DNA of 36,710 nucleotides, from positions 1 to 36,710 of the forward strand of contig JBFFXF010000035.1 in the NCBI GenBank assembly GCA_041569895.1, in the 5' to 3' direction. Below are positions 7,534 to 16,667 of the stretch, in pieces. Made by a program: the position numbers and the translations under genes. The notes under the pieces are model-generated. The model saw only the letters and a program-made list of their open reading frames with translations. It was not told the DNA's origin and made no database searches. Origin of the DNA: JBFFXF01 sp041569895 (lineage in GTDB: Bacteria; Planctomycetota; UBA8108; JACQVS01). Position 1 is the stretch's first letter, and every line of letters starts with the position of its first letter.

Positions 7534-10500
7534 ATGTGCGGGATCTACGCGCTCCTTTCCTCGTCGTCGCCCGCTGCGGGCGACGTTCCGGGTGACTTCC
7601 TCGACGGCATCGATCGACTCGTCGGCATGTCGAGCGGCGACGACACGGGCGTCGCCGAGGCGACCGGGCTCCTCGACGATCTCTTGAAGACCTCGTACGG
7701 GCTGGTCGCCTGCGAGGGCTTTCTCGCCGTCCTGCGCGATCGCGAGAGCGCCAGGTCCCTCGAGCGCGCGTACCGCCGACTCGAGAGCTGGGTCGGGTCG
7801 CTCGAGTCCGCCGGACGGTCGGGCGGCTTTCGTGATCAGGGGGCGACGGAGCGTCTCAATCACCTGATCGTCGGCGCCCGGGATCTGGCGTGGCGAATCG
7901 AGCGCGACGTGCTCGCGAACATCGCGCCGGTGCTCGCCCTGCTCGGCGCGCTCGCGGACGACGATGCGATACCCGTTCTGGCGCACGCGTGGTCCCTGAA
8001 CGTCGTCCTCGACAATCTCGATCGACTCGAGGTCCGCGGGCGCGATTCGGCCGGTCTCGCGATCTACGCCCACTTCGCCGACGGCGAGGCGGCCGACCGG
8101 TTCTTCGACGGGCTCGAGGCGGAGCTCGGGGAGGAGCTGTCGCGGCGCTCGGCGCCCGGGGCGACGCGCCGCGATGTCATCGTCCTCCCGGAGACCAGCG
8201 AGCGTGTCGCGCTCTTCACCTTCAAGGTGGCCGACGAGGTCGGCGAGATGGGCGACAACGTGCGCGCGCTGCGCGACCTGATCGCCGCCGATCGCATCTT
8301 CCAGCGAGCGCTCCGCGAGCCGGGCGTCGAGCTCCAGATCCTCGCGCACACGCGCTGGGCGTCGAACGGCGTGGTCTCCGTGCCGAACTGCCACCCGGTC
8401 GACAGCTCGATCTGGCGTGACGACGAGCCGATCGCCGGCAGCCGCGGCACGTTCGTCGCGGCGCTCAACGGCGACATCGACAACTTCCAGCAGCTCCACC
8501 GCGAGTACGTCGTCGATGCCGGTCTCCGGCTCGACGAGGGCGTCACCACCGACGCCAAGATCATCCCGATCGTCGTCCGACACCACTTCGAGCGCACCAA
8601 ATCGCTCGGCAAGGCGTTCCACGACGCGTTCCAGGAGCTCGAGGGCTCGATGGCGATCGCGCTGATGTCGGCCGATCGGCCGGGCGAGTTTCTCTTCGGC
8701 CAGAAGGGCAGCGGCCAGGGCCTCTACTTCGGCCTCTCGAAGACCGCGACGTGCGCCGCGTCGGAGATGTACGGCGTCGTCGAGCTCACCCCGACGTACG
8801 TCAAGGCCGAGGGAGAGAGCGTCGACGGCGGAGAGACGTTCGTCATGCGCCGCGGCAAGGGCGGCCCGGACGTGTGGCTCCTCGCCAAGAGCGCGCCGCG
8901 ACGGATCCCCGACAAGCGGCGCTGCGAGGCCGAGATCACCACCCGTGACATCAATCGCGGCGAGTACGCCCGCTTCTTCCTGAAGGAGATCTCCGAGTCG
9001 GTCGACAGCGTGCGCAAGACGCTGCGCGGCAAGTACGAGGTCGGAGAGGGCGGCGCCGTGGAGTTTCACCTGGGCGACGACGTCCTCGACCCGGAGCGCC
9101 TGCAGGCGTTGCGCGACGGCGCGATCCGCCGGATCGTCACCATCGGCCAGGGCACGGCGGCGATCGCGGGAACCGGCATCGTGGCATTGCTCGAGCGTGC
9201 GCTCGACGGGACCGGATGCGCCGTCCAGGTGCAGGGGCTGAAGGCGACGGAGCTCTCCGCCCACCACCTGCGCGACGACATGAGCGACACGCTCGTCATC
9301 GCCGTCTCGCAGTCGGGCACGACGACCGACACCAACCGCACGGTCGACATGGTGAAGGAGCGCGGCGCGTGGGTCGTCGGCATCGTCAACCGCCGGAACT
9401 CCGACCTGGTCTACAAGTCGCACGGCGTGCTCTACACGTCGGACGGACGCGACATCGAGATGTCCGTGGCGTCGACGAAGGCGTTCTACGCGCAGAACGT
9501 CGCCGGACAGGTCCTCGCCCTGGCGCTGGCGCGCGCCCTCGGTGTTGCCGACGCGCGCATCGCGGAGGAGCTCCAGGCCCTCGACCGTCTCCCGGACGCC
9601 ATGGCGCGGACGCTCGAGCTCGGCGACCGGATTCGCGACCTCGCCAGCCAGCTGGCGACGCGGCGCAACCACTGGGCGGTCGTCGGCAGCGGGCTCGACA
9701 AGATCGCCGCCAGCGAGATCCGCATCAAGCTGAGCGAGCTCTGCTACAAATCGATCGCCTGCGACTTCACCGAGGACAAGAAGCACATCGACCTCTCCTC
9801 CGAGCCCCTGGTGATCGTCTGCGCCAACAGCGCGCCGGAGTCGATGATCCCCGACCTCGTGAAGGAGGTGGCGATCTTCAGGGCGCACCAGTCGCTGCCG
9901 ATCGTCATCGTCCCGGAGGGCGAGGACCGATTCGATCCCTACGCCGCCGGCGTCCTCAAGCTGCCGCGGCAGGATCCGCCGCTCGGCTATCTGCTGACGA
10001 CCATGGTCGGGCACCTCTTCGGATATCACGCGGCGAACGCGTTCGACGGCATGGCGAAACGGTTGCGATCGATCCGCACCTCGCTGATGGAGGAGCTCGA
10101 GCCGGTCCCTGCCGTCACGGACGGCGACGACGGCGACGCGCTCGCCGAGCCCGCGTTGAGCGACGAGACCATCGCGCGCGTGCGGGACTTCAACGATCTC
10201 CTCGTCAACGGCGCCCTCGACGGCTGCCTGACGCCGGCGGCGGCGATTCGCATCGCGACTATATTCCAGTCGATCCTCTGGCGCGGGCCGCGCGCGGGCG
10301 CGGCGTCTCTCGAGCCGGGCGAGGTCCTCCGCAGCCTCACCGGCGCCATCAACGAGCTCGCCCGGCCGATCGACGCCATCAAGCACCAGGCGAAGACCGT
10401 CACCGTGGGCATCTCGCGCGCGGAGGAAGTGCCCGAGGGCCTGCTGCTGACGACGCTCCGCGAGCTCGAGGCCATCGACCTCGCGCACCTCTCCGAGAGG

Positions 10501-11034
10501 CATCACCGGTTCCTCGCCGCCTTCGAGCCGGTGGTCGAGCAGGTCGCGGGCGTCACCGTCTACCGGGTCGCCGGCCTCGACGCCGTCGGCCGTCCGCGGC
10601 GCGGGTCGGCCGTCGAGGTGGTGGCGAAGTCCGGCTGCGCCGAGAAGATCCTCTCGCGCTGCGAGAGCGGCGCCCCGCTCGCCGGCACCAAGTGGGGCGT
10701 CGTGAGGCGAGGCGAGGTCTATCTCGGCTGCGGCCAGCTCGACTGCCGAAAGATCCTCATCGTGCCGGTGATCGGCGAGCAGCAGCACGGACACCTGGTG
10801 CTCTTTCACCTCGAGCTCAGCTCCAGCGCGACGCCGCGGCAGCGATTCCGCGCCCTCTCGGCGCACAGGTCGCGACTCGAGCAGCTCCGCATCGCGGTTA
10901 CCGAGCGCAGCCTCGAGTGGAAGCCGGAGCTCCTGCAGTCGGTGGACACCGATGCGCTCTTCTTCGGCGACCCCGAGGCGATCGCCGAGGAGCTCGAGGC
11001 GAAGGCCGGCGAGCACGAACCGAAGAATAGATAG
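7534..11034 (+). CDS. Extended GlmS-like glutamine amidotransferase / double-SIS isomerase
   Basis: 1166 residues, nearly twice the usual ~610 of GlmS (glutamine:fructose-6-phosphate aminotransferase). The N-terminal glutaminase starts MCGIYALL with nucleophile Cys2, but the next family motif (RGRDSAG) comes only at about residue 168 instead of about 27, so some 140 residues are inserted. Then come HTRWAS (about 272), NGDIDNF and TTDAK. Two SIS domains follow: SIS1 with SQSGTTTDTN (about 592) and SVASTKAFYAQN (about 644), and SIS2 with EIRIKLSELCYKS and KKH (about 725-755), which keep the Glu/Lys/Glu/His positions of the GlmS isomerase site. About 310 residues after SIS2 (from about 850) match nothing I recognise. 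It probably makes glucosamine-6-phosphate or a related amino sugar phosphate in the cytoplasm; whether it is the housekeeping GlmS is uncertain. The aminotransferase gene starts 3 nt after its stop. Confidence 0.85.
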   Translation: MCGIYALLSSSSPAAGDVPGDFLDGIDRLVGMSSGDDTGVAEATGLLDDLLKTSYGLVACEGFLAVLRDRESARSLERAYRRLESWVGSLESAGRSGGFRDQGATERLNHLIVGARDLAWRIERDVLANIAPVLALLGALADDDAIPVLAHAWSLNVVLDNLDRLEVRGRDSAGLAIYAHFADGEAADRFFDGLEAELGEELSRRSAPGATRRDVIVLPETSERVALFTFKVADEVGEMGDNVRALRDLIAADRIFQRALREPGVELQILAHTRWASNGVVSVPNCHPVDSSIWRDDEPIAGSRGTFVAALNGDIDNFQQLHREYVVDAGLRLDEGVTTDAKIIPIVVRHHFERTKSLGKAFHDAFQELEGSMAIALMSADRPGEFLFGQKGSGQGLYFGLSKTATCAASEMYGVVELTPTYVKAEGESVDGGETFVMRRGKGGPDVWLLAKSAPRRIPDKRRCEAEITTRDINRGEYARFFLKEISESVDSVRKTLRGKYEVGEGGAVEFHLGDDVLDPERLQALRDGAIRRIVTIGQGTAAIAGTGIVALLERALDGTGCAVQVQGLKATELSAHHLRDDMSDTLVIAVSQSGTTTDTNRTVDMVKERGAWVVGIVNRRNSDLVYKSHGVLYTSDGRDIEMSVASTKAFYAQNVAGQVLALALARALGVADARIAEELQALDRLPDAMARTLELGDRIRDLASQLATRRNHWAVVGSGLDKIAASEIRIKLSELCYKSIACDFTEDKKHIDLSSEPLVIVCANSAPESMIPDLVKEVAIFRAHQSLPIVIVPEGEDRFDPYAAGVLKLPRQDPPLGYLLTTMVGHLFGYHAANAFDGMAKRLRSIRTSLMEELEPVPAVTDGDDGDALAEPALSDETIARVRDFNDLLVNGALDGCLTPAAAIRIATIFQSILWRGPRAGAASLEPGEVLRSLTGAINELARPIDAIKHQAKTVTVGISRAEEVPEGLLLTTLRELEAIDLAHLSERHHRFLAAFEPVVEQVAGVTVYRVAGLDAVGRPRRGSAVEVVAKSGCAEKILSRCESGAPLAGTKWGVVRRGEVYLGCGQLDCRKILIVPVIGEQQHGHLVLFHLELSSSATPRQRFRALSAHRSRLEQLRIAVTERSLEWKPELLQSVDTDALFFGDPEAIAEELEAKAGEHEPKNR

Positions 11035-11037
11035 CCG

Positions 11038-12210
11038 ATGAGCGACAGTGGCCCGATCCCGTTCAGCGAGCGCTCGGCGGTCGTCGAGCCGTTCCTCGCG
11101 ATGGAGGTGCTCGAACGCGCCCAGCAGCTCGAGCGACAGGGCCGGACGATCTGCCACCTCGAGGTCGGCGAGCCGGCATTCTCCACTCCGGCCGCGGTCA
11201 TTCGCGCCGGCACCGAGGCGATCGAGCGCGGCGACACGCACTACACGCACAGCATGGGCCTGCTCGAGCTGCGTCAGGAGATCGCGCGGCGCTATCGCGA
11301 CCGGTACGACGTCGACGTCGACGTCGAGCAGGTGCTGGTGACCATGGGAAGCTCGACCGCCTTCCTCTTCGTCTTCGCCACGCTGCTCGAGCCCGGCGAC
11401 GAGGTGCTCGTCGGCACGCCGCACTACTCGTGCTATCCGAACTTCGTCCGGTTCTTCGGCGGCAAGCTCATCACCGTGCCGACCGATCCGGCGGACGGCT
11501 ACCGTGTCGATCCCGACGAGATCGCGCGGCGAGTCACGGATCGCACGCGGGCGATCCTCATCAACTCGCCCTGCAATCCCACCGGCGCCGTCCTCGACGG
11601 CGAGCGCCTGAAGGCGATCGCCGCCATCGGACCGCCGGTGATCTCCGACGAGATCTACCACGGCCTCACCTACGAGGGTCGCGATCGATCGATGCTCGAG
11701 TACACCGCGAGGACCTTCGTCGTCGACGGGTTCTCCAAGCGCTACGCGATGACCGGCTGGCGGCTCGGGTGGGTGGTGTCGCCGCCGGAAGCCGTACGGC
11801 GACTGCAGACACTGCAGCAGAACTTCCAGATCTCCGTGACGGCGTTCGTCCAGCACGCCGGGATCGCGGCGCTGCGCTCGGCGGAATCGGACGTCGAGGC
11901 GATGCGCGCCACCTACGACGTGCGGCGCCACCGCATGGTCGACATCGTCCGCCGCGCGGGCTTCGACGTCCCGGTGAGCCCACAGGGCGCGTTCTACGTC
12001 TTCGCGGACGCCTCGCGCTTCACCACCAACTCCCTCGACTTCGCCTTCGAGCTCCTCGAGCACGCCGGCGTCGGCGTCTCACCGGGAATCGACTACGGCG
12101 AAGCCGGCCGCCGATCGGTCCGCTTCTCCTACACGGCGGACGAGGCAACGATCGACGAGGCGGGGAGAAGGCTGGAGACGTATCTGCGGACGAGAGCGCG
12201 GCCGAGTTGA
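11038..12210 (+). CDS. Class I/II pyridoxal-phosphate aminotransferase
   Basis: 390 residues, fold type I. The PLP site is complete: Asn180 in NSPCNPTG, Asp204 in ISDEIYH, Lys234 in DGFSKRYAMTGWRLGW (Schiff base), and an Arg near the C-terminus (RRSVRFSYT) for the substrate carboxylate. Motifs and length resemble aspartate/aromatic aminotransferases of the AspC/AAT-I gamma type; the exact amino donor cannot be assigned. The start is 3 nt after the stop of the GlmS-like gene, so both are co-transcribed and likely coupled, although a shared pathway is not obvious. Confidence 0.9.
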   Translation: MSDSGPIPFSERSAVVEPFLAMEVLERAQQLERQGRTICHLEVGEPAFSTPAAVIRAGTEAIERGDTHYTHSMGLLELRQEIARRYRDRYDVDVDVEQVLVTMGSSTAFLFVFATLLEPGDEVLVGTPHYSCYPNFVRFFGGKLITVPTDPADGYRVDPDEIARRVTDRTRAILINSPCNPTGAVLDGERLKAIAAIGPPVISDEIYHGLTYEGRDRSMLEYTARTFVVDGFSKRYAMTGWRLGWVVSPPEAVRRLQTLQQNFQISVTAFVQHAGIAALRSAESDVEAMRATYDVRRHRMVDIVRRAGFDVPVSPQGAFYVFADASRFTTNSLDFAFELLEHAGVGVSPGIDYGEAGRRSVRFSYTADEATIDEAGRRLETYLRTRARPS

Positions 12211-12302
12211 GATGGGACGATTCCGCTCCATCCCTCGATTCATCGATAGGGAAGGCAGTCCTTCATGCCGGCGCGGCCGACATCCGGAAGAGTGAATGAC
12301 TG

Positions 12303-12375
12303 CATGGGCTATTCTGACGACGACTTATGAATCGTCTGACAGCAAGCCTCCGAAGTCGACTCTCCCTGCCCGAGC
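12303..12375. repeat. Intergenic mosaic repeat, copy 2
   Basis: CATGGGCTATTCTGACGACG at 12303 matches the block at 7051 with few changes, and GTCTGACAGCAAGCCTCCGA at 12335 matches the block at 7370. In copy 1 these blocks are about 290 bp apart; here they are adjacent, as if the inner polypurine part were missing. The repeat lies between two convergent genes. A weak hairpin (CCCTCGA...TCGATAGGG, 12232-12251) lies just upstream of it. Confidence 0.55.
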
Positions 12376-12402
12376 TGAAAGTCCGCTCCTCCCGACCATC
12401 TG

Positions 12403-14217
12403 TCAGCCATCTCCAGCCGGCGTGTTCCTCAGGAGCACATACCGTCTCCTCGACCCCACCATCCCCGCCGTTACCTCCTCCACCAGTGTCCTGAACTTGC
12501 CGTAGTATCCCTGCAGGCGTTCCAGGTCGCGGTCGATCGCCATGAGGTAGACCGTCTGGTTCTGGCGCAGGTAACTCTCGAGCGGTCGCTCGCTCTCGGG
12601 GGTCTTGCCGGAGGGGTCGACCTGCTCGAAGACGCGCAGGTCGCGGCGGTCGAGGTAGTAGACGATCGATCCTCGTGGTCTCCCGTAGATCGCCACCGGT
12701 CGGGTGCCGACGATCGACCGCACTTCCTCGCAGAACGGGCGCGCCGACTTGATCGCGTTCAGGTCGGGCGCGAGGAGGGTGAAGGCGAGCGCGAAGCCCG
12801 CCGCCGAGCCGGAGAACCAGCCGATGGCGCGCAGCAGGTCGTCGTCGGCGACGGCGCGAGCGACTCGTCCGGCGGCGACGAGGAGCACGCCCGCGAGGAG
12901 GGCCATCAGGAACGCGGCCTTGATCGGAAAGGCGCCGCGGGAGAGCAGCGACCGCACGGGCTCGTTCTCGACCGCGTCAACGCCCAGCGCCCCGAGCAAG
13001 CCGGGCACGAGACCGGCAATGGTGATCGCGAGCGCGACGACGAGCAAGGCGGCGACGCCCTTGAGGATCCACGGCACGCCGCGCAGGACGCCGATCCCGA
13101 GCCAGCGCTCCCACATCGAGTCGACCTCGGTCTCGAGAAGCCCGGCGGAGACCAGCAGCGCGAGCGGCGTCCAGATCGGCAGCAGGTACTTTCCCTGTTT
13201 CGACGAGACGAAAGAGAGACCGATGAAGACGACAAGCGTCCAGCAGACGAAGAACTTTTTGGAGACCTTCCTGAACTGCGCATGGCCGGACAAGACGACC
13301 AGCGGCAGGAAGAGCGACGCCGGCGCGAAGTCGACGGGCAGCGTCGTGAAGTAGTGCCAGAGCGAGCGCCGGTGACTCTCGGCGGCGACGAGGCGCCCGA
13401 AGTGCTGTTCGACGAACGCCTCCTGGAGAAAGCCGCCGCCGTGGGTGACGGTCATCCAGACGTACCACGGCAGCAGGATCGCCCCGAAGACGATCAACCC
13501 CGTGCGCGTCGGCAGGGCGCGGAGGTCATGCAGGAACCACAGGCTGCGCCGGTGGAGGACCAGGAAGACGAGCAGCGCGCCGCCGACGATGCACGGCGCG
13601 AGCAGCGGGCTCTTGGCGAGGCACGCGCCGGCGAGCCCGGCGAAGCCGAGGACCTTCCAGAGCGGCCGCTCGCGGTCCCAGAGCACGGCGACGCCGAAGC
13701 AGGTCAGGGAGAACGACACGCACGAGCTGAACAGGACGTCGGTCAGGTACCAGGACGAGCAGCGGAAGTAGAGCGCGGACGCGCCCTGGATGGCGACGGC
13801 GCCGAGCGCGATCGAGCGGTTGAAGAACTTGATGCCCGCGAGGTACGTCACCCAGAGCCCGAAGACGCCGAAGAGCGCGACGGCGAGCCGGTAGGCGAAA
13901 CGCGGCGGGAATCGAAGCCCGCGCTCGAGCAGGAGCCCGCTCCAGTAGAGGAGCGGCGGTTTCTCGTAGTACGGCCGGCCGGCGAGCGTCGGCACGATCC
14001 ACTCGCCGTCGCGCCCCATCTCGTGCGTCACCGCGGCGAGGTCGTCCTCCTCGGGCGCCCAGAAGTCCCGACTCCACGAAAACGACACGTAGAGCAGACC
14101 GAAGCTGATGAGGACGATGCCGATGCGCGAGCTCAGGAGCTCCGCGGTGCGCGCGATCGGCGCCTTTCGAATCGGTCTGGGAGCCGCCCTCTCGGGCGTG
14201 TCGGGGGTATCGGGCAT
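12403..14217 (-). CDS. ArnT/PMT-type polytopic glycosyltransferase
   Basis: 604 residues with about 12 hydrophobic segments in the N-terminal two thirds and a soluble C-terminal part. The first outer loop reads DFWAPEEDD...EMGRDGEWIVP...GRPYYEKPPLLYW (about residues 51-92), the signature of GT-C transferases of the ArnT/GT83 and PMT/GT39 group, which move a sugar from a polyprenyl-phosphate carrier to lipid A, protein or another envelope acceptor. The usual catalytic Asp-Glu pair (PDE) reads PEE here. The gene starts 37 bp after the stop of the second motB and may be in the same transcript; why a sugar transferase follows stator genes is unclear. The ATG has no good ribosome site, fitting coupled or read-through translation. 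Substrate unknown. Confidence 0.82.
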   Translation of the reverse strand: MPDTPDTPERAAPRPIRKAPIARTAELLSSRIGIVLISFGLLYVSFSWSRDFWAPEEDDLAAVTHEMGRDGEWIVPTLAGRPYYEKPPLLYWSGLLLERGLRFPPRFAYRLAVALFGVFGLWVTYLAGIKFFNRSIALGAVAIQGASALYFRCSSWYLTDVLFSSCVSFSLTCFGVAVLWDRERPLWKVLGFAGLAGACLAKSPLLAPCIVGGALLVFLVLHRRSLWFLHDLRALPTRTGLIVFGAILLPWYVWMTVTHGGGFLQEAFVEQHFGRLVAAESHRRSLWHYFTTLPVDFAPASLFLPLVVLSGHAQFRKVSKKFFVCWTLVVFIGLSFVSSKQGKYLLPIWTPLALLVSAGLLETEVDSMWERWLGIGVLRGVPWILKGVAALLVVALAITIAGLVPGLLGALGVDAVENEPVRSLLSRGAFPIKAAFLMALLAGVLLVAAGRVARAVADDDLLRAIGWFSGSAAGFALAFTLLAPDLNAIKSARPFCEEVRSIVGTRPVAIYGRPRGSIVYYLDRRDLRVFEQVDPSGKTPESERPLESYLRQNQTVYLMAIDRDLERLQGYYGKFRTLVEEVTAGMVGSRRRYVLLRNTPAGDG

Positions 14218-14254
14218 GGGGGAGGATTCTACCCCGAGCCGTCGATCGCCGCGA

Positions 14255-14983
14255 TCACCCCTCCGGCGCGGCGCCCACCGCCTGCGGCGACAGCAGGATC
14301 TGGACGCGCCGATCGAGCGCCAGCGCCTCCGGACTGCCGCCGTTCCGCCTCAGCGGCTGTCGCGATCCGGCCGACTGGATCTCGACGCCGTTCTCCGGAA
14401 TGCCGAGACCGACGAGGTAATCCCGCACGCTGCGCGCGCGTCGGAATCCGAGCCAGTAGTCCCCGTCCTCCTCGGTGGACTCGCCGCGAGCGGCGTGGCC
14501 GAGCACGACGATTCGGACGCGTCCGGAACCGAGCTCCGCCTGCGCCAGATGTCCGAGCACCTCACGTCCGTCGTCGAGGAGGAAGTGCTCACCCTCCGCG
14601 AAGTGGACCTTGCCCGCGAGCCGCAGGTAGAGGTTGGTGCCGATCGAGTACGCGTGCGTGTGCTCGCCTTCCGGGTGCGGAACGCGCTTCCTGCTGACGC
14701 CGGCGTCGCCGATCTCGCCGGGCTCGTCCTCCATGTCCCGCATCAACCCGTCGGGGCTCAGCTCGAAGCGCGGCAGGTTGAACCCGTAGACCGGTCGCTT
14801 CTGCGGGACCTTGCCCTGGAAGGTGACCACGAGGTCGTAGATCTTCGACTCCTCGCGAATCTCCGAGACCGAGAAGAGCAGAATGAAGAAGGTCAGCAGG
14901 AGCGACATCATGTCCCCGAACGTCACCAGCCAGTCTGGGACGCCGTGCTTGACAATGATCGCCGGTTTTTCGCGCTTCGCCAT
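14255..14983 (-). CDS. motB: MotB-like stator protein, second copy
   Basis: 242 residues. One transmembrane helix near the N-terminus carries the ion-binding Asp24 (PDWLVTFGDMMSLLL), followed by a linker and an OmpA-like peptidoglycan-binding domain (about 115-235, with GHAARGES, RARSVRDYLVGLGI and ALDRRVQI). MotB anchors the flagellar stator to the cell wall and forms the ion channel with MotA. It lies 9 bp after the stop of another, clearly different motB, so one motA precedes two motB genes. The C-terminal tail is short. It could also form part of a second kind of stator. Confidence 0.88.
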   Translation of the reverse strand: MAKREKPAIIVKHGVPDWLVTFGDMMSLLLTFFILLFSVSEIREESKIYDLVVTFQGKVPQKRPVYGFNLPRFELSPDGLMRDMEDEPGEIGDAGVSRKRVPHPEGEHTHAYSIGTNLYLRLAGKVHFAEGEHFLLDDGREVLGHLAQAELGSGRVRIVVLGHAARGESTEEDGDYWLGFRRARSVRDYLVGLGIPENGVEIQSAGSRQPLRRNGGSPEALALDRRVQILLSPQAVGAAPEG

Positions 14984-14992
14984 GGAGTCGCC

Positions 14993-15730
14993 TCACTCGA
15001 GATCGTGCGCGGGCAGGAACATGATCTCGACCCGATCGTCCTTCTCCGGATCCTCCCAGAGGTTCTTGCGGGAGGGGCTCGGGACCTGGCTGCCGTGTGT
15101 CGCGAGCGTCATCCGACTCATGCTGACCTGCTCGTGCTCCGAGAGGTGCTTTGCGATCGCGAGCGCCCGCTTGAAGCCGAGCTGGAGGTGATCGGACGCG
15201 TCGGCGTCGGCGTCGAGCGGCCAGCTCGACGTGTGGCCGACGATCTTGAAGTCGGCCTTCCCGCGCCTCTTCAGTGTCCGCGCCACCCGCGCCAGCGTCG
15301 CGTGGCTCTCGGGCCGCAGCTCGGCCTTGCCGCGCTCGAAGAGCACCAGCCCCGGCACCACGACCACCTCGTGGTTGTCCTCCTTGTAGATCGCCGCGTA
15401 CTGGTCGATCTTCTCGATTTCCTCGCGAGTCGTTTCCGACTTGCCCCGGCTCCCCTTCTTCGAGGGCGGTCGCACCGAGTTCTCGATGAATCCCGAGATC
15501 TCCCGCATGCTGAGACGCTTGGGGTAGTATCCGAGCTGCCGCGAGTTGTTCTTGAAGTAGCGCTGAAAGCCCATGATCAGCTCGAAGACCTTCTCGCGCT
15601 TCTCCTCGGCCGCCGAGAAGAGGAGGATGAAGAAGCAGAGGAGCAGCGACATCATGTCGCTGTAGGTCGCCATCCATTCAGGAGCGCCGACCGTGACGAC
15701 CCTCGCGGCGCCCCTTCTCTTCTTGGCCAT
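14993..15730 (-). CDS. motB: MotB-like stator protein, first copy
   Basis: 245 residues. Asp25 sits at the start of the single membrane helix (PEWMATYSDMMSLLL), the proton- or sodium-binding residue of stators. The linker includes a charged stretch (KKGSRGKSETTREEIEKI) and the OmpA-like domain covers about 115-240 (VLFERGKAELRPES, GHTSSW, FKRALAIAKHL, KDDRVEI). It follows motA by 46 bp and precedes the second motB by 9 bp. The two MotB proteins share the membrane segment but differ widely in the linker and OmpA part, which points to an old duplication. Confidence 0.9.
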   Translation of the reverse strand: MAKKRRGAARVVTVGAPEWMATYSDMMSLLLCFFILLFSAAEEKREKVFELIMGFQRYFKNNSRQLGYYPKRLSMREISGFIENSVRPPSKKGSRGKSETTREEIEKIDQYAAIYKEDNHEVVVVPGLVLFERGKAELRPESHATLARVARTLKRRGKADFKIVGHTSSWPLDADADASDHLQLGFKRALAIAKHLSEHEQVSMSRMTLATHGSQVPSPSRKNLWEDPEKDDRVEIMFLPAHDLE

Positions 15731-15776
15731 CGGCTCGACTCCCGCGCGATCCGGTGTCGCCCCCCACCGGTCCGGC

Positions 15777-16529
15777 TCACTCCGCGCTGCGCAGGTCCGG
15801 CGGCAGGAAGATGCTCAGCTTCTGCTCGAGCACGCGAGGGCTGTCCCCCGACTGGATCCCCATGACGCCGCTGATGACGATCTCCTTGGAGATCGATTCC
15901 TGCTGGTTCTTCTTGTCGAGCTTGTCGGCAAGAGGTAGCGCGAAGACGTTGGCGACCAGAGCGCCGTAGAACGTCGTCACCAGCGCGACGGCCATGTTCG
16001 GGGCGATGCTCGCCGGATCGTCCAGCTCGGCGAGCATCAGGATCAGCCCGACCAGCGTCCCGATCATGCCGTAGGCCGGCGCATACTTGCCGAGGAGCTC
16101 GAAAACCGCCTTGCAGTTCGCATGGCGGTTCTGCATCTGCTCGAGGTCGCTGCTCAGGGTATCCGAGATGACGTCCGGATCAGTGCCGTCGATCGCCATC
16201 TGGATGCCGTTCTTGAGGAACTCGTCCTCGATCTCGTCGAGGGCGCCCTCGAGCGCGAGGATCCCGTCACGACGGGCGATCTCGCTGAACTTCACCATCG
16301 TCTGGATCAGCACCTTCGCGTTCGTGTTCCTTTCCCGAAACGCGGCCCCGAGGATGCCGCCGACCCGTTTCAGGGTCATCAGCGGGATGCTCATCGCCGT
16401 GGCGGCCAGACCGCCGCCAATGACGATCAGCAGCGAGGGCGTGTCGATGAAGTTGGTGAGCCCTCCCGAGATCGCCATGAAGATCATGACGATGGCGAGG
16501 AGGAAGCCACCGATGGTGGTAACGTCCAT
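15777..16529 (-). CDS. motA: MotA/PomA flagellar stator protein
   Basis: 250 residues with four membrane helices (about 5-25, 32-50, 150-170, 183-203). It has the family features: GGLAATAMSIP after helix 2, the charged cytoplasmic loop with Arg86/Arg87 and Glu94 (ARRDGILALEG) that meets the rotor, Pro151 in YAPAYGMIGTLVGL and Pro199 in FALPLADKLDKK, equivalent to the two conserved MotA prolines. With MotB it makes the torque-generating ion channel in the inner membrane, and its presence implies a flagellated organism. It is first of a motA-motB-motB-glycosyltransferase run and starts 138 bp after glgC. Confidence 0.92.
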   Translation of the reverse strand: MDVTTIGGFLLAIVMIFMAISGGLTNFIDTPSLLIVIGGGLAATAMSIPLMTLKRVGGILGAAFRERNTNAKVLIQTMVKFSEIARRDGILALEGALDEIEDEFLKNGIQMAIDGTDPDVISDTLSSDLEQMQNRHANCKAVFELLGKYAPAYGMIGTLVGLILMLAELDDPASIAPNMAVALVTTFYGALVANVFALPLADKLDKKNQQESISKEIVISGVMGIQSGDSPRVLEQKLSIFLPPDLRSAE

Positions 16530-16635
16530 ATACCGTCTTGTTCCTGCGCCGTGCAGCCCCGGACGATCGCGTGGAGCGAGCCCGGAGCCGGGATTCCCCG
16601 TCCATCTTTCGTCGGAGATGTCGGCCGACTTTGTT

Positions 16636-16652
16636 CAGCGCAAACCGCGCTG
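16636..16652 (-). terminator. Small hairpin between glgC and motA
   Basis: On the - strand CAGCGC and GCGCTG pair perfectly around a 5-nt loop (GGTTT), 15 nt after the glgC stop. There is no U-run after it, so it is either a weak terminator or an mRNA-stabilising hairpin. Confidence 0.3.
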
Positions 16653-16667
16653 GACGTCGGCCCGAAT

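Noticed and set aside
7183..12063. A 1626-codon open frame on the - strand, opposite the GlmS-like and aminotransferase genes
   Set aside because: It is the mirror of strongly biased GC-rich codons of two well-supported + strand genes. The translation is Arg/Asp/Val/Leu-rich with no domain, and there is no ribosome site.
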